Shown here piece after piece: positions 25,610-34,823 of a DNA stretch of 64,000 nt. The notes beneath the pieces were generated by a model that saw only the letters and a program-made list of their open reading frames with translations, did not search any database and had not been told where the DNA came from. Position 1 is the first letter of the stretch; every line of letters begins with the position of its first letter. The DNA lies in assembly GCF_009668025.1 (NCBI RefSeq), contig NZ_WJXZ01000012.1, positions 62,001 to 126,000 on the forward strand, in the 5' to 3' direction. This DNA comes from Larkinella terrae (GTDB lineage Bacteria > Bacteroidota > Bacteroidia > Cytophagales > Spirosomataceae). The position numbers and the translations under genes were made by a program.

Positions 25610-26185
25610 ATGGCAACATTTTTTGCAACACCGGAAGAGTTTCGGCGCTGGTTCGAGCAAAACCACGAGACGGAAAAGGAATTGATCGTCGGTTTTTACA
25701 AAGTGGGGTCGGGCAAACCGAGTATCACCTGGCCGCAGTCGGTTGATGAAGCTTTGTGTTTTGGCTGGATCGACGGCATTCGGAAATCCATCGACGACAC
25801 CGCCTACCAGATCCGGTTTACGCCCCGCAAAAAGAGCAGCATCTGGAGCGCGGTCAACCTCAAGCGGATCGAAGAACTGATTGAGCAGAATCTCGTCAAA
25901 CCCGCCGGTTTAGCTATCTATCGGGCGCGGGATTTGAAAAAAACCGGGCTGTATTCGCACGAACAGGAGAGCTGGGACCTCGACGCGGCCCAGGAAGCAG
26001 AGTTTAAAGCCAACGCCGATGCCTGGCAATTCTTCCTGAAACAGGCCCCTTCGTACCGCAAAGCCGCGGTGAAACTGGTCGTTAGCGCAAAGCAGGAGGC
26101 CACCCGGCGGAAACGCCTGACCGAATTGATTGAACATTCCGCCAACGGACGGAAAATCCCCGCGCTCCGGCGTAATGGTGAGTAA
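25610..26185 (+). CDS. YdeI/OmpD-associated family protein
   Basis: This 191-residue protein begins TFFATPEEFRRWFEQNHETEKELIVGFYKVGSGKPSITW with EALCFGWIDGIRK. It continues with YQIRFTPRKKSSIWSAVNLKRI and C-terminal alpha-helices including K-x-KAAVKLVVSAKQEATRRKRL. These are the hallmarks of the YdeI/OmpD-associated family (bacteriocin-protection protein in actinobacterial naming). The biochemical role is not known. The ATG at 25610 is preferred to GTG at 25601 because the family begins at this residue. Confidence 0.88.
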   Translation: MATFFATPEEFRRWFEQNHETEKELIVGFYKVGSGKPSITWPQSVDEALCFGWIDGIRKSIDDTAYQIRFTPRKKSSIWSAVNLKRIEELIEQNLVKPAGLAIYRARDLKKTGLYSHEQESWDLDAAQEAEFKANADAWQFFLKQAPSYRKAAVKLVVSAKQEATRRKRLTELIEHSANGRKIPALRRNGE

Positions 26186-26273
26186 TTTCTGCCTTTGAAT
26201 TGAGCGGAAAGATGCTTAAAATGAACCAACAAACCGATTCTGACAACCGATCAGCCGGTTTCTTGCGGTATTC

Positions 26274-28115
26274 ATGGAAACTTTTGCACTTCTCTTTTCT
26301 CCCAATTCTTTGGTCAGCCGTCAACGGCAGAAGCTGCGGTTGCTGGCGGTTTTTCTTTTCACAATTTCATCGGCGTTCGGGCAAAAACCGGGTGGGAAGC
26401 TGGCGTATACGGTTTCGATGGAAGACCCAGCCTCGCAGTTGTACCACGTTTCGTTCCGCTGCGAAGGCGGTCGGGGTGATACGCTGACAGTGAAAATGCC
26501 GGTCTGGACACCCGGTTACTACCAGTTGATGAATTACGCCAAATCAGTCGAGAATTTTCAGGCCACCGACGACACGGGAAAACCGCTGCAGTGGGAGAAA
26601 ACCGCCAACAGCCGCTGGAAAATTCACCAGAAGCAGGGCCAGCCCATCCGGCTAATCTACGATGTGCGGGCCACCCGGAATTTTGTCGCGGGCAATTTTC
26701 TGGACGAAAACCACGGGTATATTTCTCCGGCGGGGGTGTTCATGCATCCCGAAGGCCAACTCAATCAGCCGGTTACGGTCACGCTAAAACCGCATTCCAG
26801 CTGGGGACACCTCATCGCGACGGGCCTGGATTCGGTGGCCGGAAAACCGCATACGTTTGTTGCGCCCAACTACGACATCCTGTACGACAGCCCCATTCTG
26901 CTGGGAAATCTGGAGCAGTTGCCGTCGTTCGAAGTCAAGGGAATTCCGCATTATTTTATCGGTTACAAGCTCGGTAATTTTGACCGCCAACAGTTCGTGG
27001 CCGATTTGAAAAAGATTGTCGAGGGGTCGGTCGCTGTCATTGGCGACATTCCGTACAAGCATTACACGTTTATCGCGATTGGGCCTGGCGGAGGTGGCAT
27101 TGAGCATTTGAACTCCACATCGATCAGTTTCAGCGGGGAGCAACTGCATTCGCGGGCGGGCAAAAACCGGCTGTATAATTTTCTGGCGCACGAATATTTC
27201 CACCATTACAACGTCAAGCGGATTCGCCCGGTCGAGCTGGGTCCGTTCAATTACGACCAGCAAAACCGTACCCGCATGCTGTGGGTTTCGGAAGGTTTTA
27301 CGGTCTATTATCCGTACCTTATTCTGAAAAAAGCCGGTTTAATGAGCGAGGAAGAGGTTTTCAGCGCATTGCAGCAAAACATTGCCAGTTACGAAAACAA
27401 ACCCGGCCACCTGTTCCAGTCGGCGACGCAGGCCAGTTTCGCAACCTGGGAAGACGGCCCGTTTGGCCGGTCGGGCGACGAAGCTTACAAAACCATTTCA
27501 TATTACAGCAAAGGACCGGTTTTGGGTGCGATGCTCGATTTTAAAATCCGGCACGAAACCCGGAACAAAAAATCGCTCGACGACGTGATGCGGGCCTTGT
27601 ATCTGACGTATTACCAAAAACTGAAACGCGGTTTTTCGGAAAAAGAATTCTGGGCCGAATGCGAGAAAATCGCCGGAACCAAACTCCCGGAATTGATCGA
27701 TTATGCCGCGACCACGAAGGAGATCGATTACCCAAAATATTTTGCTTACGCCGGTTTAGCGATCGATGCCGCGCTCAAAGAACTGCCCGGGGCCTTTCTC
27801 GGTATTTCGTTCGATATCCAGAACGACTCGCTGGTGGTGATGGAAGCCGAATGGAATTCGCCCGCCTGGAAAGCCGGTCTTCGCAAGGGGACGGTTTTGC
27901 TGGCCATCGACGGACAGAAGGCGACGGCTCAGGCACTGGGCGCGATGCGAAAAGACAAAAAACCGGGTGATTCCGTTAATTTGACCGTTTCACAGAATAA
28001 TCAATCCAAAGACGTCACGGCGGTTTTGGGGAAACAGTCCGAACGGCGTTTTGACATCAAGCGGCTTCCGAAACCCAATCCGCTTCAGGCAGCGATCCTG
28101 CAAGCGTGGTTATAA
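26274..28115 (+). CDS. M61-family (glycyl aminopeptidase-like) peptidase with PDZ domain
   Basis: This 613-residue protein has an N-terminal signal peptide or membrane anchor (about 18-37, ending SSAFGQ). A beta-rich M61 N-domain contains MPVWTPGYYQLMNYAKSV. The zinc site HEYFHH is at 306-311 with WVSEGFTVYY giving the third ligand glutamate downstream. A C-terminal PDZ domain is about 510-600 (LGISFDIQNDSLVVMEAEWNSPAWKAGL). The family includes glycyl aminopeptidases and other broadly acting peptidases. It is likely periplasmic. The gene has no close same-strand partner and is followed by a repeat region. Confidence 0.92.
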   Translation: METFALLFSPNSLVSRQRQKLRLLAVFLFTISSAFGQKPGGKLAYTVSMEDPASQLYHVSFRCEGGRGDTLTVKMPVWTPGYYQLMNYAKSVENFQATDDTGKPLQWEKTANSRWKIHQKQGQPIRLIYDVRATRNFVAGNFLDENHGYISPAGVFMHPEGQLNQPVTVTLKPHSSWGHLIATGLDSVAGKPHTFVAPNYDILYDSPILLGNLEQLPSFEVKGIPHYFIGYKLGNFDRQQFVADLKKIVEGSVAVIGDIPYKHYTFIAIGPGGGGIEHLNSTSISFSGEQLHSRAGKNRLYNFLAHEYFHHYNVKRIRPVELGPFNYDQQNRTRMLWVSEGFTVYYPYLILKKAGLMSEEEVFSALQQNIASYENKPGHLFQSATQASFATWEDGPFGRSGDEAYKTISYYSKGPVLGAMLDFKIRHETRNKKSLDDVMRALYLTYYQKLKRGFSEKEFWAECEKIAGTKLPELIDYAATTKEIDYPKYFAYAGLAIDAALKELPGAFLGISFDIQNDSLVVMEAEWNSPAWKAGLRKGTVLLAIDGQKATAQALGAMRKDKKPGDSVNLTVSQNNQSKDVTAVLGKQSERRFDIKRLPKPNPLQAAILQAWL

Positions 28116-28157
28116 AAGTATAAAGTACAAGCGCCCCAACGGCTATAAAACCGTATA

Positions 28158-28326
28158 CCCCGAAGGGGTTAACCCTGGATAACCCGGATGCAATCCGGGG
28201 AGCGGGAGTAATCACAGATCACTACAACCCCAGCGGGGTTGACTCATTTTACCACGGTTCTACGCCCCGGCCCCAGGCCCCCGGATTGCATCCGGGGTTA
28301 TCCATGGGCAACCCTTTCAGGGTTTC
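28158..28326. repeat. Intergenic inverted repeats with ATCCGGGG core
   Basis: The arm at 28177-28200 is complementary to 28279-28303 (24 bp with one bulged base), with GATGCAATCCGGGG and CCGGATTGCATCCGG cores. Flanking short stems CCCCGAAGGGG and CCCCAGCGGGG-type units are also seen. The repeat lies between convergent genes and is a dispersed-type element rather than a simple terminator. Confidence 0.7.
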
Positions 28327-28347
28327 TCGGTCAACTCCCTGCTACTG

Positions 28348-29220
28348 CTATTCTTTCCAGAGCCACCGGAGGGATTCGGGGAGGATGGAGCCGCCGTGTT
28401 TGCCGTTGTGTCCGCCCGTTCCGCCGACGAATTTGTAGTCGTATTTGCTGAATTTCAGGGCGGCATCCATCTGAAGATTGCTCAGCCACCAGTTGCCGTG
28501 GGCGTTATCCAGGTCGTTGCTGCCGTCCTGCAAAAACACTTTGATGTCGCGTTTGGGCGCTTTCCGGATGAGCGACGGATAGACGTGGCCACCCTTGATG
28601 TTGGTAAAACTGCCAACGTGGCTCAGGACTTTCTGGAAATAGTCGGGGCGCTGCCAGGCCACCGTAAACGCGCAGATACCGCCCGACGAAATACCGCCGA
28701 TAGCCCGCATTTTTGGCGAATCGGCCAGTTTGTACTTTTTACTGATTTCCGGAATCAGCTCTTCGATCAAAAACCGGGCATATTGATTGGTGAGCGTGTC
28801 GTACTCAAAACTCCGGTTGTCGCCCCGCCAGGGATCTTTGGCCAGTTCGGTGCCATGCTGTCCGGGATTGATGAACAACCCGATGGTCACCGGCATGGCT
28901 TTCTGGTGGATCAGGTTATCAAAAACCACCGGTACCCGAAAATCGCCATCTTCTTTTACATAGGCATGACCATCCTGAAAAACCATCAACGCAGCCGGAT
29001 TATTGGGATTATACTGTGCCGGAACGTAGACGTAATACTCCCGAATGGTATTCGGAAAGACATTACTTTTCCAGATGTATTTGGTCACCTGGCCCTTGGG
29101 TATGCCCTCTTGCCGCTCCGAATCCGGGCCGTAGGTGACTGTTTCCTGCTGGGCAAAACCGGTCGTAAACACCAGCACGGTCAGGCACAGACCAGCTGCG
29201 AATGTTAATAAGCATTTCAT
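28348..29220 (-). CDS. Secreted esterase, enterochelin esterase (Fes/IroD)-like
   Basis: This 290-residue protein has a signal peptide (about 1-23, [18 protein letters not shown]...FAQ). An esterase-D/Fes-type fold contains [29 protein letters not shown], nucleophile [15 protein letters not shown], acid in [12 protein letters not shown] and histidine in [13 protein letters not shown]. Members hydrolyse ferric siderophores or other esters. The ATG at 29220 is chosen for the signal peptide. The mature enzyme would be periplasmic, where many Bacteroidota homologues act on carbohydrate or lipid esters, so a siderophore substrate is only one option. Confidence 0.85.
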   Translation of the reverse strand: MKCLLTFAAGLCLTVLVFTTGFAQQETVTYGPDSERQEGIPKGQVTKYIWKSNVFPNTIREYYVYVPAQYNPNNPAALMVFQDGHAYVKEDGDFRVPVVFDNLIHQKAMPVTIGLFINPGQHGTELAKDPWRGDNRSFEYDTLTNQYARFLIEELIPEISKKYKLADSPKMRAIGGISSGGICAFTVAWQRPDYFQKVLSHVGSFTNIKGGHVYPSLIRKAPKRDIKVFLQDGSNDLDNAHGNWWLSNLQMDAALKFSKYDYKFVGGTGGHNGKHGGSILPESLRWLWKE

Positions 29221-29338
29221 AATCAGGAAGGTTTGGCTGTTAATGTCGAATGTAAAAGTAGGCTGACCCGGTACAAACACTTTTACATTTGGCGTTCATC
29301 ACCGCGCGGGCGGCTCCGTTTACATTTTTCATTCTTTT

Positions 29339-31381
29339 TTATCCATTGCGTTTCATCGCAACCCGGTACAAAATGGTAGCCAGTGCCAAAAACGCCAGTG
29401 CGCCCAGCAACTGGTAGCCTTCGCTGCCCAAAGCGTGCTCCAGTGCCGGTTCCAGCGTCAGTTTGGACAGGAAATTAAAAACCGATTCATTGACGGACAG
29501 CAAGGCCACCAGCACCCCGGCCAGTGCCCCTCCGGCCACCAGACCCGTTGAAAATAAGCTCCCCCGACCCAGATCAGCGTCTTCTTCGACGATTCCCTTG
29601 CGCTTGAAATTCCAGTCGACCAGCGCTTTAACGCAACCACCGGCGAAGATCGGCAGCGTCGTTGAAAGCGGCAGGTACAGGCCCACGGCAAACGCCAGCG
29701 CGCTGACTCCGCAGATTTCGACGACAAACGACATAAACGCTCCCACCAGCACAAACTGCCAGTCGAGGTTGAACGACAGCAAGCCCTTGATGAGCGTGGC
29801 CATCAAGGTGCCCTGCGGGGCAGGAAACCGGTCGCTGCCGATAGCGTGGGTGATGCCCTGCGCCACCAGATCCGGCGTGGGTGTATCCAGAATTTTCACC
29901 GTGGCGCCCACCGCCAGCGAAGAAACAATGACGCCGATGAACAGGGCCAACTGCTGGTATTTGGGCGTTGCGCCAACGAGGTAACCGGTTTTCAAATCCT
30001 GTGATGTACCGCCCGCGTTGGCCGCTGCGATACAGATCATGCCGCCCACGACCAGCACGGCCGGTTCGTAGATTCTCCCCGTAAGTCCGGCGCCGATGAA
30101 CACCAAAGCCGTTCCCATGATGGTCGCGATGGTCATTCCCGAAACCGGTGATGAACTCGAGCCAATCAGGCCCACAATCCGGCTGGCCACCGTCACGAAG
30201 AAAAAGCCGAACACAACTACGAGAATGGCCGTCAGGATTTTTGTCAGAATCGAATCGCCGGGAATTTGGGGTAAAATGACCATCAGAACCGCCAGGGCGA
30301 TGCTGCCAAAAATCACGACCCGAACGGATAAATCCTGCTCCGTCCGCCGAACCTGCGCTCCTTCAGCGGCAACATCAACTTTTTTGAAGCTATCGCGGAA
30401 GGACGAAACGATGGTCGGAATGGTTTTGATGAGCGTCATAAAACCGCCTGCCGTAACGGCGCCCGCGCCAATTTGCCGGATATATGCCCGGTAAATGGCG
30501 GCTGCGGTATCGTTAAACCCGTGAGTTGCGGGGTTCCAGCCACCCGGTCCGCCCGCCGTTTGCAGGTTCGACAGGTAGCCGAGTTTAATCAGCTGAAGGG
30601 CAATCGTATCGCCCGGCACCAGCGTGGCCAGCAGCGGAATCAATGCCAGCCATGCCAGAATACCGCCCCCGACCAATACCGCCGAAATCCGAAAACCGAT
30701 GATGTAGCCAACGCCCAGGTACTCCGGTGTAATTTCTCCGGACACCTGCGCCGACGGGAAATAGCGGTTTATTTGATTCGTTGCCCAGGTGGGAGCTTCG
30801 GCAATTACGTGCAACACTTTCTGGAAAATGGCGTAAAGCAAAGCTGTTCCCAGACCCAAATAAGCCATTTTAGCAAAATCGCCACCGCGTTCGCCCGCGA
30901 TCAGCACCGAGCCGCAGGCCGTGCCTTCCGGGTAGGGCAACTTCCCGTGTTCCTCCACGATCAGCGCCCGACGCAGCGGAATCATCATGAGCGTGCCGAG
31001 TAATCCGCCCAGAATCGCCAGCGTCAGAATGGTCCAGTAATTGAAAAAATCTTCGCCCACGCCGTCGGTCAGGAACAAAAAACCGGGGAGGGTAAAAACC
31101 ACGCCGGACGCGATGGACTCGCCCGCCGAGCCGGTGGTTTGGATGATGTTATTTTCGAGAATGGTCGTTTTCAAAAACCGCCGACCGAGGGAGATCGCCA
31201 GCACGGCAATCGGAATCGAGGCCGAAACCGACAATCCGGCTTTCAGGGACAAATAAACCGTGGCGGCACCAAACAGCACCCCGAAGAGGGCGCCGGTGAT
31301 CACGGCTTTGAGCGTAAATTCGGCCGTCGACTGGTGATCAGGAATATAGGGTTTGAACTCGGGCGGAGATTTTGTTTCCAT
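29339..31381 (-). CDS. OPT-family oligopeptide transporter
   Basis: This 680-residue protein has about 15-16 membrane helices. It begins KPYIPDHQSTAEFTLKAVITGALFGVLFGAATVYLSLKAGLSVSASIPIAVLA, continues with GSAGESIASGVVFTLPGFLFL, LPYPEGTACGSVL and ANAGGTSQDLKTGYLVGATP. These motifs are the core of the bacterial OPT family, whose characterised members carry oligopeptides or metal chelates with protons. It stands alone, transcribed away from the tRNA-Gly gene. Confidence 0.93.
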   Translation of the reverse strand: METKSPPEFKPYIPDHQSTAEFTLKAVITGALFGVLFGAATVYLSLKAGLSVSASIPIAVLAISLGRRFLKTTILENNIIQTTGSAGESIASGVVFTLPGFLFLTDGVGEDFFNYWTILTLAILGGLLGTLMMIPLRRALIVEEHGKLPYPEGTACGSVLIAGERGGDFAKMAYLGLGTALLYAIFQKVLHVIAEAPTWATNQINRYFPSAQVSGEITPEYLGVGYIIGFRISAVLVGGGILAWLALIPLLATLVPGDTIALQLIKLGYLSNLQTAGGPGGWNPATHGFNDTAAAIYRAYIRQIGAGAVTAGGFMTLIKTIPTIVSSFRDSFKKVDVAAEGAQVRRTEQDLSVRVVIFGSIALAVLMVILPQIPGDSILTKILTAILVVVFGFFFVTVASRIVGLIGSSSSPVSGMTIATIMGTALVFIGAGLTGRIYEPAVLVVGGMICIAAANAGGTSQDLKTGYLVGATPKYQQLALFIGVIVSSLAVGATVKILDTPTPDLVAQGITHAIGSDRFPAPQGTLMATLIKGLLSFNLDWQFVLVGAFMSFVVEICGVSALAFAVGLYLPLSTTLPIFAGGCVKALVDWNFKRKGIVEEDADLGRGSLFSTGLVAGGALAGVLVALLSVNESVFNFLSKLTLEPALEHALGSEGYQLLGALAFLALATILYRVAMKRNG

Positions 31382-31580
31382 AGAAAGGCTCAGGATTTAC
31401 GCGAAAGATCAACGGTTTTTGGCTCAATACAAAATACGCGTTGTCGGATGGGGCCTAATAAGCCAATTTACACGGATAATTTTATTTTTCCGTACAAATT
31501 GCTTCCAACGGCCGACCGGTTTCCCATTGATCCCGGGGCTTGATTTTCCCGTTCTTTCTTTAAACATTTGCAATCTATCC

Positions 31581-31653
31581 GCGGGAGTAGCTCAGTTGGT
31601 AGAGCGGCAGCTTCCCAAGCTGCAGCCCGTGGGTTCGAACCCCATTTCCCGCT
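31581..31653 (+). tRNA. tRNA-Gly(CCC), hybrid after element insertion
   Basis: This is a 73-nt cloverleaf. The acceptor arm GCGGGAG pairs with TTCCCGC (last pair G-U), the D-arm contains AGCTCAGTTGGTAGAGC, and the anticodon arm GCAGC-TTCCCAA-GCTGC has anticodon CCC. The T-arm is GTGGG-TTCGAAC-CCCAT. No CCA is encoded. From the anticodon arm onward it carries the sequence of the integrated element; the displaced original 3' half is at 45911-45956. An upstream TTG/TAAACATTTG region is a possible promoter. Confidence 0.97.
31608..31625 (+). other. attL core (inside tRNA anticodon arm)
   Basis: CAGCTTCCCAAGCTGCAG is identical to 45911-45928. The core is the anticodon stem-loop itself, so it is an inverted repeat around the CCC anticodon. 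Identity stops at both edges, so crossover happened within these 18 bp. Confidence 0.88.
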
Positions 31654-31676
31654 CGTCTTTTACTATCTGTAAATGA

Positions 31677-31707
31677 AGCACTTAGTTGAAAGACTGGGTG
31701 CTTTTTT
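31677..31707 (+). terminator. Terminator downstream of tRNA-Gly (element copy)
   Basis: AGCACTTAG and CTGGGTGCT form a stem with G-U pairs, followed by TTTTTT. A diverged copy lies at 45980-46010, so the element brought its own tRNA 3' half plus terminator. Confidence 0.7.
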
Positions 31708-31721
31708 ATTAAAAGATTTAA

Positions 31722-31749
31722 TTTAGGTACAGCGTTAGGTACAACATTA
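31722..31749 (+). repeat. Left copy of TTAGGTACA direct repeat (possible integrase arm site)
   Basis: The 28-base segment contains two tandem TTAGGTACA units and matches 45773-45800 with only a few differences, in the same orientation. It is about 100 bases inside the attL core. The position suits an arm-type binding site of the integrase. Confidence 0.5.
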
Positions 31750-31957
31750 TACAGATGCATATATTTTTATTATAAAAAATTACTTCGATTACAAACTTTC
31801 ATTATTTTTCATGCCAGATCCCGTATTAATGCTTTGCCTAACTATACTCCAAATATTATTAGGTAATATTTTTGTAAAAAATTTGCATAGTTTTGGATTT
31901 CACCAACACCTTTACATAAGATTTATTTTTTAATTTATTCGCTTTTGCTATTCAAAT

Positions 31958-32176
31958 ATGTCCATAATTTACAACAATAAAGGTAAGCAATTAGCGCCTT
32001 GCATTATCTCTAAAGCAATGTATGCTCTCAAACTGAAAGTTAAGAAGCCAAATAACAAAAAAAAATGTAGTAATGAATATTGGATTACTACTGTAGAAAC
32101 GGTAGGGAAAGCTAATAATAATACTAGGGCAGAAATAGAAGAAGCAATCAAAGAATACGATTCATTGATTAAGTGA
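31958..32176 (+). CDS. Small hypothetical protein of the element
   Basis: This 72-residue lysine/asparagine-rich protein (pI clearly basic) from an AT-rich region is the only plus-strand gene inside the element. A plausible helix near the C-terminus (NTRAEIEEAIKEYDSLIK) looks like a real protein end. No family is recognised. No ribosome-binding site or promoter is obvious, so it could be a chance frame in AT-rich DNA. The surrounding gap 31750-31957 shows nothing else. Confidence 0.35.
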   Translation: MSIIYNNKGKQLAPCIISKAMYALKLKVKKPNNKKKCSNEYWITTVETVGKANNNTRAEIEEAIKEYDSLIK

Positions 32177-32270
32177 TGCTGTAAACAAACGTTTATTTGG
32201 TTTTCTAATTATTTTATAATAAACAAATTCTTATGGCGATGTAATTTTCTGATCTACCAATGTTCTTTTC

Positions 32271-34127
32271 CTAATATTTGATATTATTACTCAATTTTTT
32301 ACGAATTAATATTAATGTTTGAAGACTATTACCTTCATAATACTCTTTAAGTAATTGGAGCGAGCGTTGATGATTTTTCTTAATAGTATCTATATCCCAT
32401 GATTTGTATTGGATAAAAATATTATTAGTATTCGCTCTACTTTCAATAGCACTTTGGTATCTTGTTTTTTTTGTATCATAACTTGAATTACTTAAAGATG
32501 AATTCTTTTTTCTATCTATAAGGACAATATTTCCTAGCCTATGTAGCCACTCTTTATATTCATTTTCATCCACACTCCAGTATTTAGGATCAATTTTTTG
32601 GGGCATTAAATGCTCAATGGAAGAAAATGATTTATTGTATGATAGTTGAGTATAAGGACTGCTAACAATCAAATCAAGTTTAAGTAGCACATATCTTGTT
32701 TTATTGCTTCTTGTTCCGTTAAAACTTCCCCACTTTTCTACATCTAACATATTGTAAAACAGATTGATATCTACTGCTGTAAAAGCTTTTGCATCTTGGT
32801 AACCATAATCGAAAATAGGTTCTTTTAAAAAAGAATCTGCAGCTTGATATTGATTTTGCACCTCTTTTTTAGCATCATCCATCTTCCTTAACATTGTAAA
32901 GATCCTGAATTGAGAATTCCGGGAACTAGTTAACCAAATAACAGAAAGTAAATTGTCAAGCTTCAGAATAAAGTCCGCAATCCGATACTCACCAAAACAT
33001 TCTTTGTAATGCATTAGAGGAGCTATATATGAATTGCCAAATGTAGAAGTTAATATATAATTTAAATTTAAGAAAAATAAACCGTATTCATTTTCTTGGA
33101 GGCTCTCTTGAGTAACAGATTTAAAGTGCTCTACATATCTACCAACTAAATCAAATGTTTCTTTACCTTTCTTCAAATAATTTTTGTCATACATAAAATT
33201 AAATGCTTTATTTAAGCTTTGGTTATCATCGCTTGAATATTTCATTTTTATATAAACTATTGACCATAAAAAATCATCAAATGATTTATAAGGGCTTGCT
33301 ATTCCATTCTCATATTTTTCCCAAAGTTTTGCATATTCTCTCCTTTGTCTATCATCATTAATTTCTCTTAGATTTTGGGCTCTTAGGATATCGCTTACTC
33401 GAAGTTGAATTCCCCTGCTATTCAACACAGTGAATAAATTATAAGCATCATCTAAGTTATCTGGAGTTGCTAAATATAAAGCCAATACCTTAGTAGACAG
33501 AAACGAATAGAAGTTATTAATATATTTCTGCCTTTCTTCGTTACTTTTTAGAGAGCTAAATTTATTCCTCCACCAGGAACGCATATATAAAACCGCTAAG
33601 GCCATGTTCCTAGATGATGTACCAGTATCTTTATCTTTAATTATTTTATTAATAGTAACTTCATCTGTTGTTCCATTATCTTCAATCACACATAATTCTA
33701 GAAAAGCTTTATCATTACGTATTTCAAACTCTATCCTATTTCTTTCTGGCGTTCCCTCAAAGGGGTCCGCTTTTTGCTTCATCCGTTCTCGAACTTTACT
33801 TTTCAAATCTGAATTTTCAGATAGGTCCCTTATAACTCCTTGCAAAATGTAGATACTAATGAATCGCTGTTGTCCATCTAAAATATCTTGACATGTATAT
33901 TCGACTTCATTGCTTTTAATCTTTTTTGTATTCCAAATCATACAACCTAAGAAGTACTCCTTATCTTTAGATTGCTCCATTGTACTTGTAATATCTTCAA
34001 GCAATGCATTAATTTGTTCTTCTCCCCAGACATAAGGCCTTTGGTACTCAGGAATGTTGTAAAAACAGTCTGAAGCATAAATCTCCTTAATATATTTCTT
34101 TCCTGTATCTAGTCTGTAAGTTGCCAT
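32271..34127 (-). CDS. DUF262-DUF1524 protein, GmrSD-like (type IV restriction) family
   Basis: This 618-residue protein combines an N-terminal DUF262 domain (IPEYQRPYVW at 25-34 and the nucleotide-handling DGQQR at 84-88) with a C-terminal DUF1524 HNH nuclease. The nuclease has EHLMP at 505-509 and LGNIVLIDRKKNSSLSN from 531. This pairing in one chain is that of GmrSD-type enzymes, which cut modified phage DNA, and of related defence proteins such as BrxU. The target modification cannot be told. Base composition is strongly AT-rich compared with the element backbone, suggesting a separate cargo origin. It is separated by 168 bases from the small-gene array. Confidence 0.85.
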   Translation of the reverse strand: MATYRLDTGKKYIKEIYASDCFYNIPEYQRPYVWGEEQINALLEDITSTMEQSKDKEYFLGCMIWNTKKIKSNEVEYTCQDILDGQQRFISIYILQGVIRDLSENSDLKSKVRERMKQKADPFEGTPERNRIEFEIRNDKAFLELCVIEDNGTTDEVTINKIIKDKDTGTSSRNMALAVLYMRSWWRNKFSSLKSNEERQKYINNFYSFLSTKVLALYLATPDNLDDAYNLFTVLNSRGIQLRVSDILRAQNLREINDDRQRREYAKLWEKYENGIASPYKSFDDFLWSIVYIKMKYSSDDNQSLNKAFNFMYDKNYLKKGKETFDLVGRYVEHFKSVTQESLQENEYGLFFLNLNYILTSTFGNSYIAPLMHYKECFGEYRIADFILKLDNLLSVIWLTSSRNSQFRIFTMLRKMDDAKKEVQNQYQAADSFLKEPIFDYGYQDAKAFTAVDINLFYNMLDVEKWGSFNGTRSNKTRYVLLKLDLIVSSPYTQLSYNKSFSSIEHLMPQKIDPKYWSVDENEYKEWLHRLGNIVLIDRKKNSSLSNSSYDTKKTRYQSAIESRANTNNIFIQYKSWDIDTIKKNHQRSLQLLKEYYEGNSLQTLILIRKKLSNNIKY

Positions 34128-34295
34128 TTTTACAATAAAAGTGCATAATTACAATTTTTATTGTAAATTTCCCTTAAATGAAAGGATTTAAATATTAAGC
34201 AAAAAAAAATAATCAAAAACTGGCACTTAATGCGGTTTATATTTAAATGTATAAATAGAGTTTTTGATCTTAATCTTTGATTTTTTTGGAATTTA

Positions 34296-34556
34296 CTACC
34301 GATGATTGCAAGGCAGCATTAACACTGAATTTCTTGCCTTCGCCATAATTTCAGCGTAGGCTAACTTCTTCTCGACTTTTGTTCCATTATTCAGGGTATA
34401 ACTTGCATGAACCTGTTCATTGCTCCATTCATCCGGCATCCGGTCAACTATTACAATCCCGCTGATTCGTTGCTGATCTTGCTTCAACGCTTGCAAACCG
34501 TTAGTATCCCCTCGCAAAAGTTTACGCAATAGGGCGCGTTTATCGAGTCGTTGCAT
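34296..34556 (-). CDS. Small tandem paralogue 5 (shared N-terminal motif)
   Basis: This 86-residue protein is the last of six packed same-strand genes. The N-terminus QRLDKRALLRKLLRGDTNG fits the motif R-x-[EQD]-K-x(3)-L-x(3)-[LM]-x-G shared by five neighbours. A hydrophobic strand (ISGIVIVD) follows, then a unique C-terminus with YTLNNGTKVEKKLAYAEI. No known domain is recognised. The gap to the upstream gene is 2 bases, so it is surely in the same operon. See the finding on the array. Confidence 0.68.
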   Translation of the reverse strand: MQRLDKRALLRKLLRGDTNGLQALKQDQQRISGIVIVDRMPDEWSNEQVHASYTLNNGTKVEKKLAYAEIMAKARNSVLMLPCNHR

Positions 34557-34558
34557 AG

Positions 34559-34813
34559 CTAGATATCTATGACAATACAGCGACAGCCGTAATAAATAGG
34601 GTCATTCACAAAATCTTTGTAGAGTATCGTTTTTACGTCTCCTCCGTGCCGGGGCCGGACCTCTACCAAATCCATTGGTTCCGGGCTTCTCCCATCCGTA
34701 ATGACCATGAACCAGGCATCGAGCTTTTCTTCTTTGAGTTGTTTTAGAGCCTGTGGACTGGATTTCCCACTCATCAAGTTTGAAAGGAGTGTAATTTTTT
34801 CGGCTCTTTTCAT
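34559..34813 (-). CDS. Small tandem paralogue 4 (shared N-terminal motif)
   Basis: This 84-residue protein begins KRAEKITLLSNLMSGKSSPQ, the clearest copy of the shared helical motif. A strand WFMVITDG comes next, followed by an acidic/basic region PMDLVEVRPRHGG and a Cys-containing end (YYGCRCIVIDI). The C-terminus is not similar to the other members. It starts 10 bases after the previous gene and ends 2 bases before the next. Function unknown. Confidence 0.68.
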   Translation of the reverse strand: MKRAEKITLLSNLMSGKSSPQALKQLKEEKLDAWFMVITDGRSPEPMDLVEVRPRHGGDVKTILYKDFVNDPIYYGCRCIVIDI

Positions 34814-34823
34814 ATTGCTCTTT

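Noticed and set aside
31626-31653. Crossover in the T-loop, as in many tRNA-targeted elements
   Set aside because: The T-arm sequences of the two copies differ at several bases, while the anticodon arm is identical, so the crossover is placed there.
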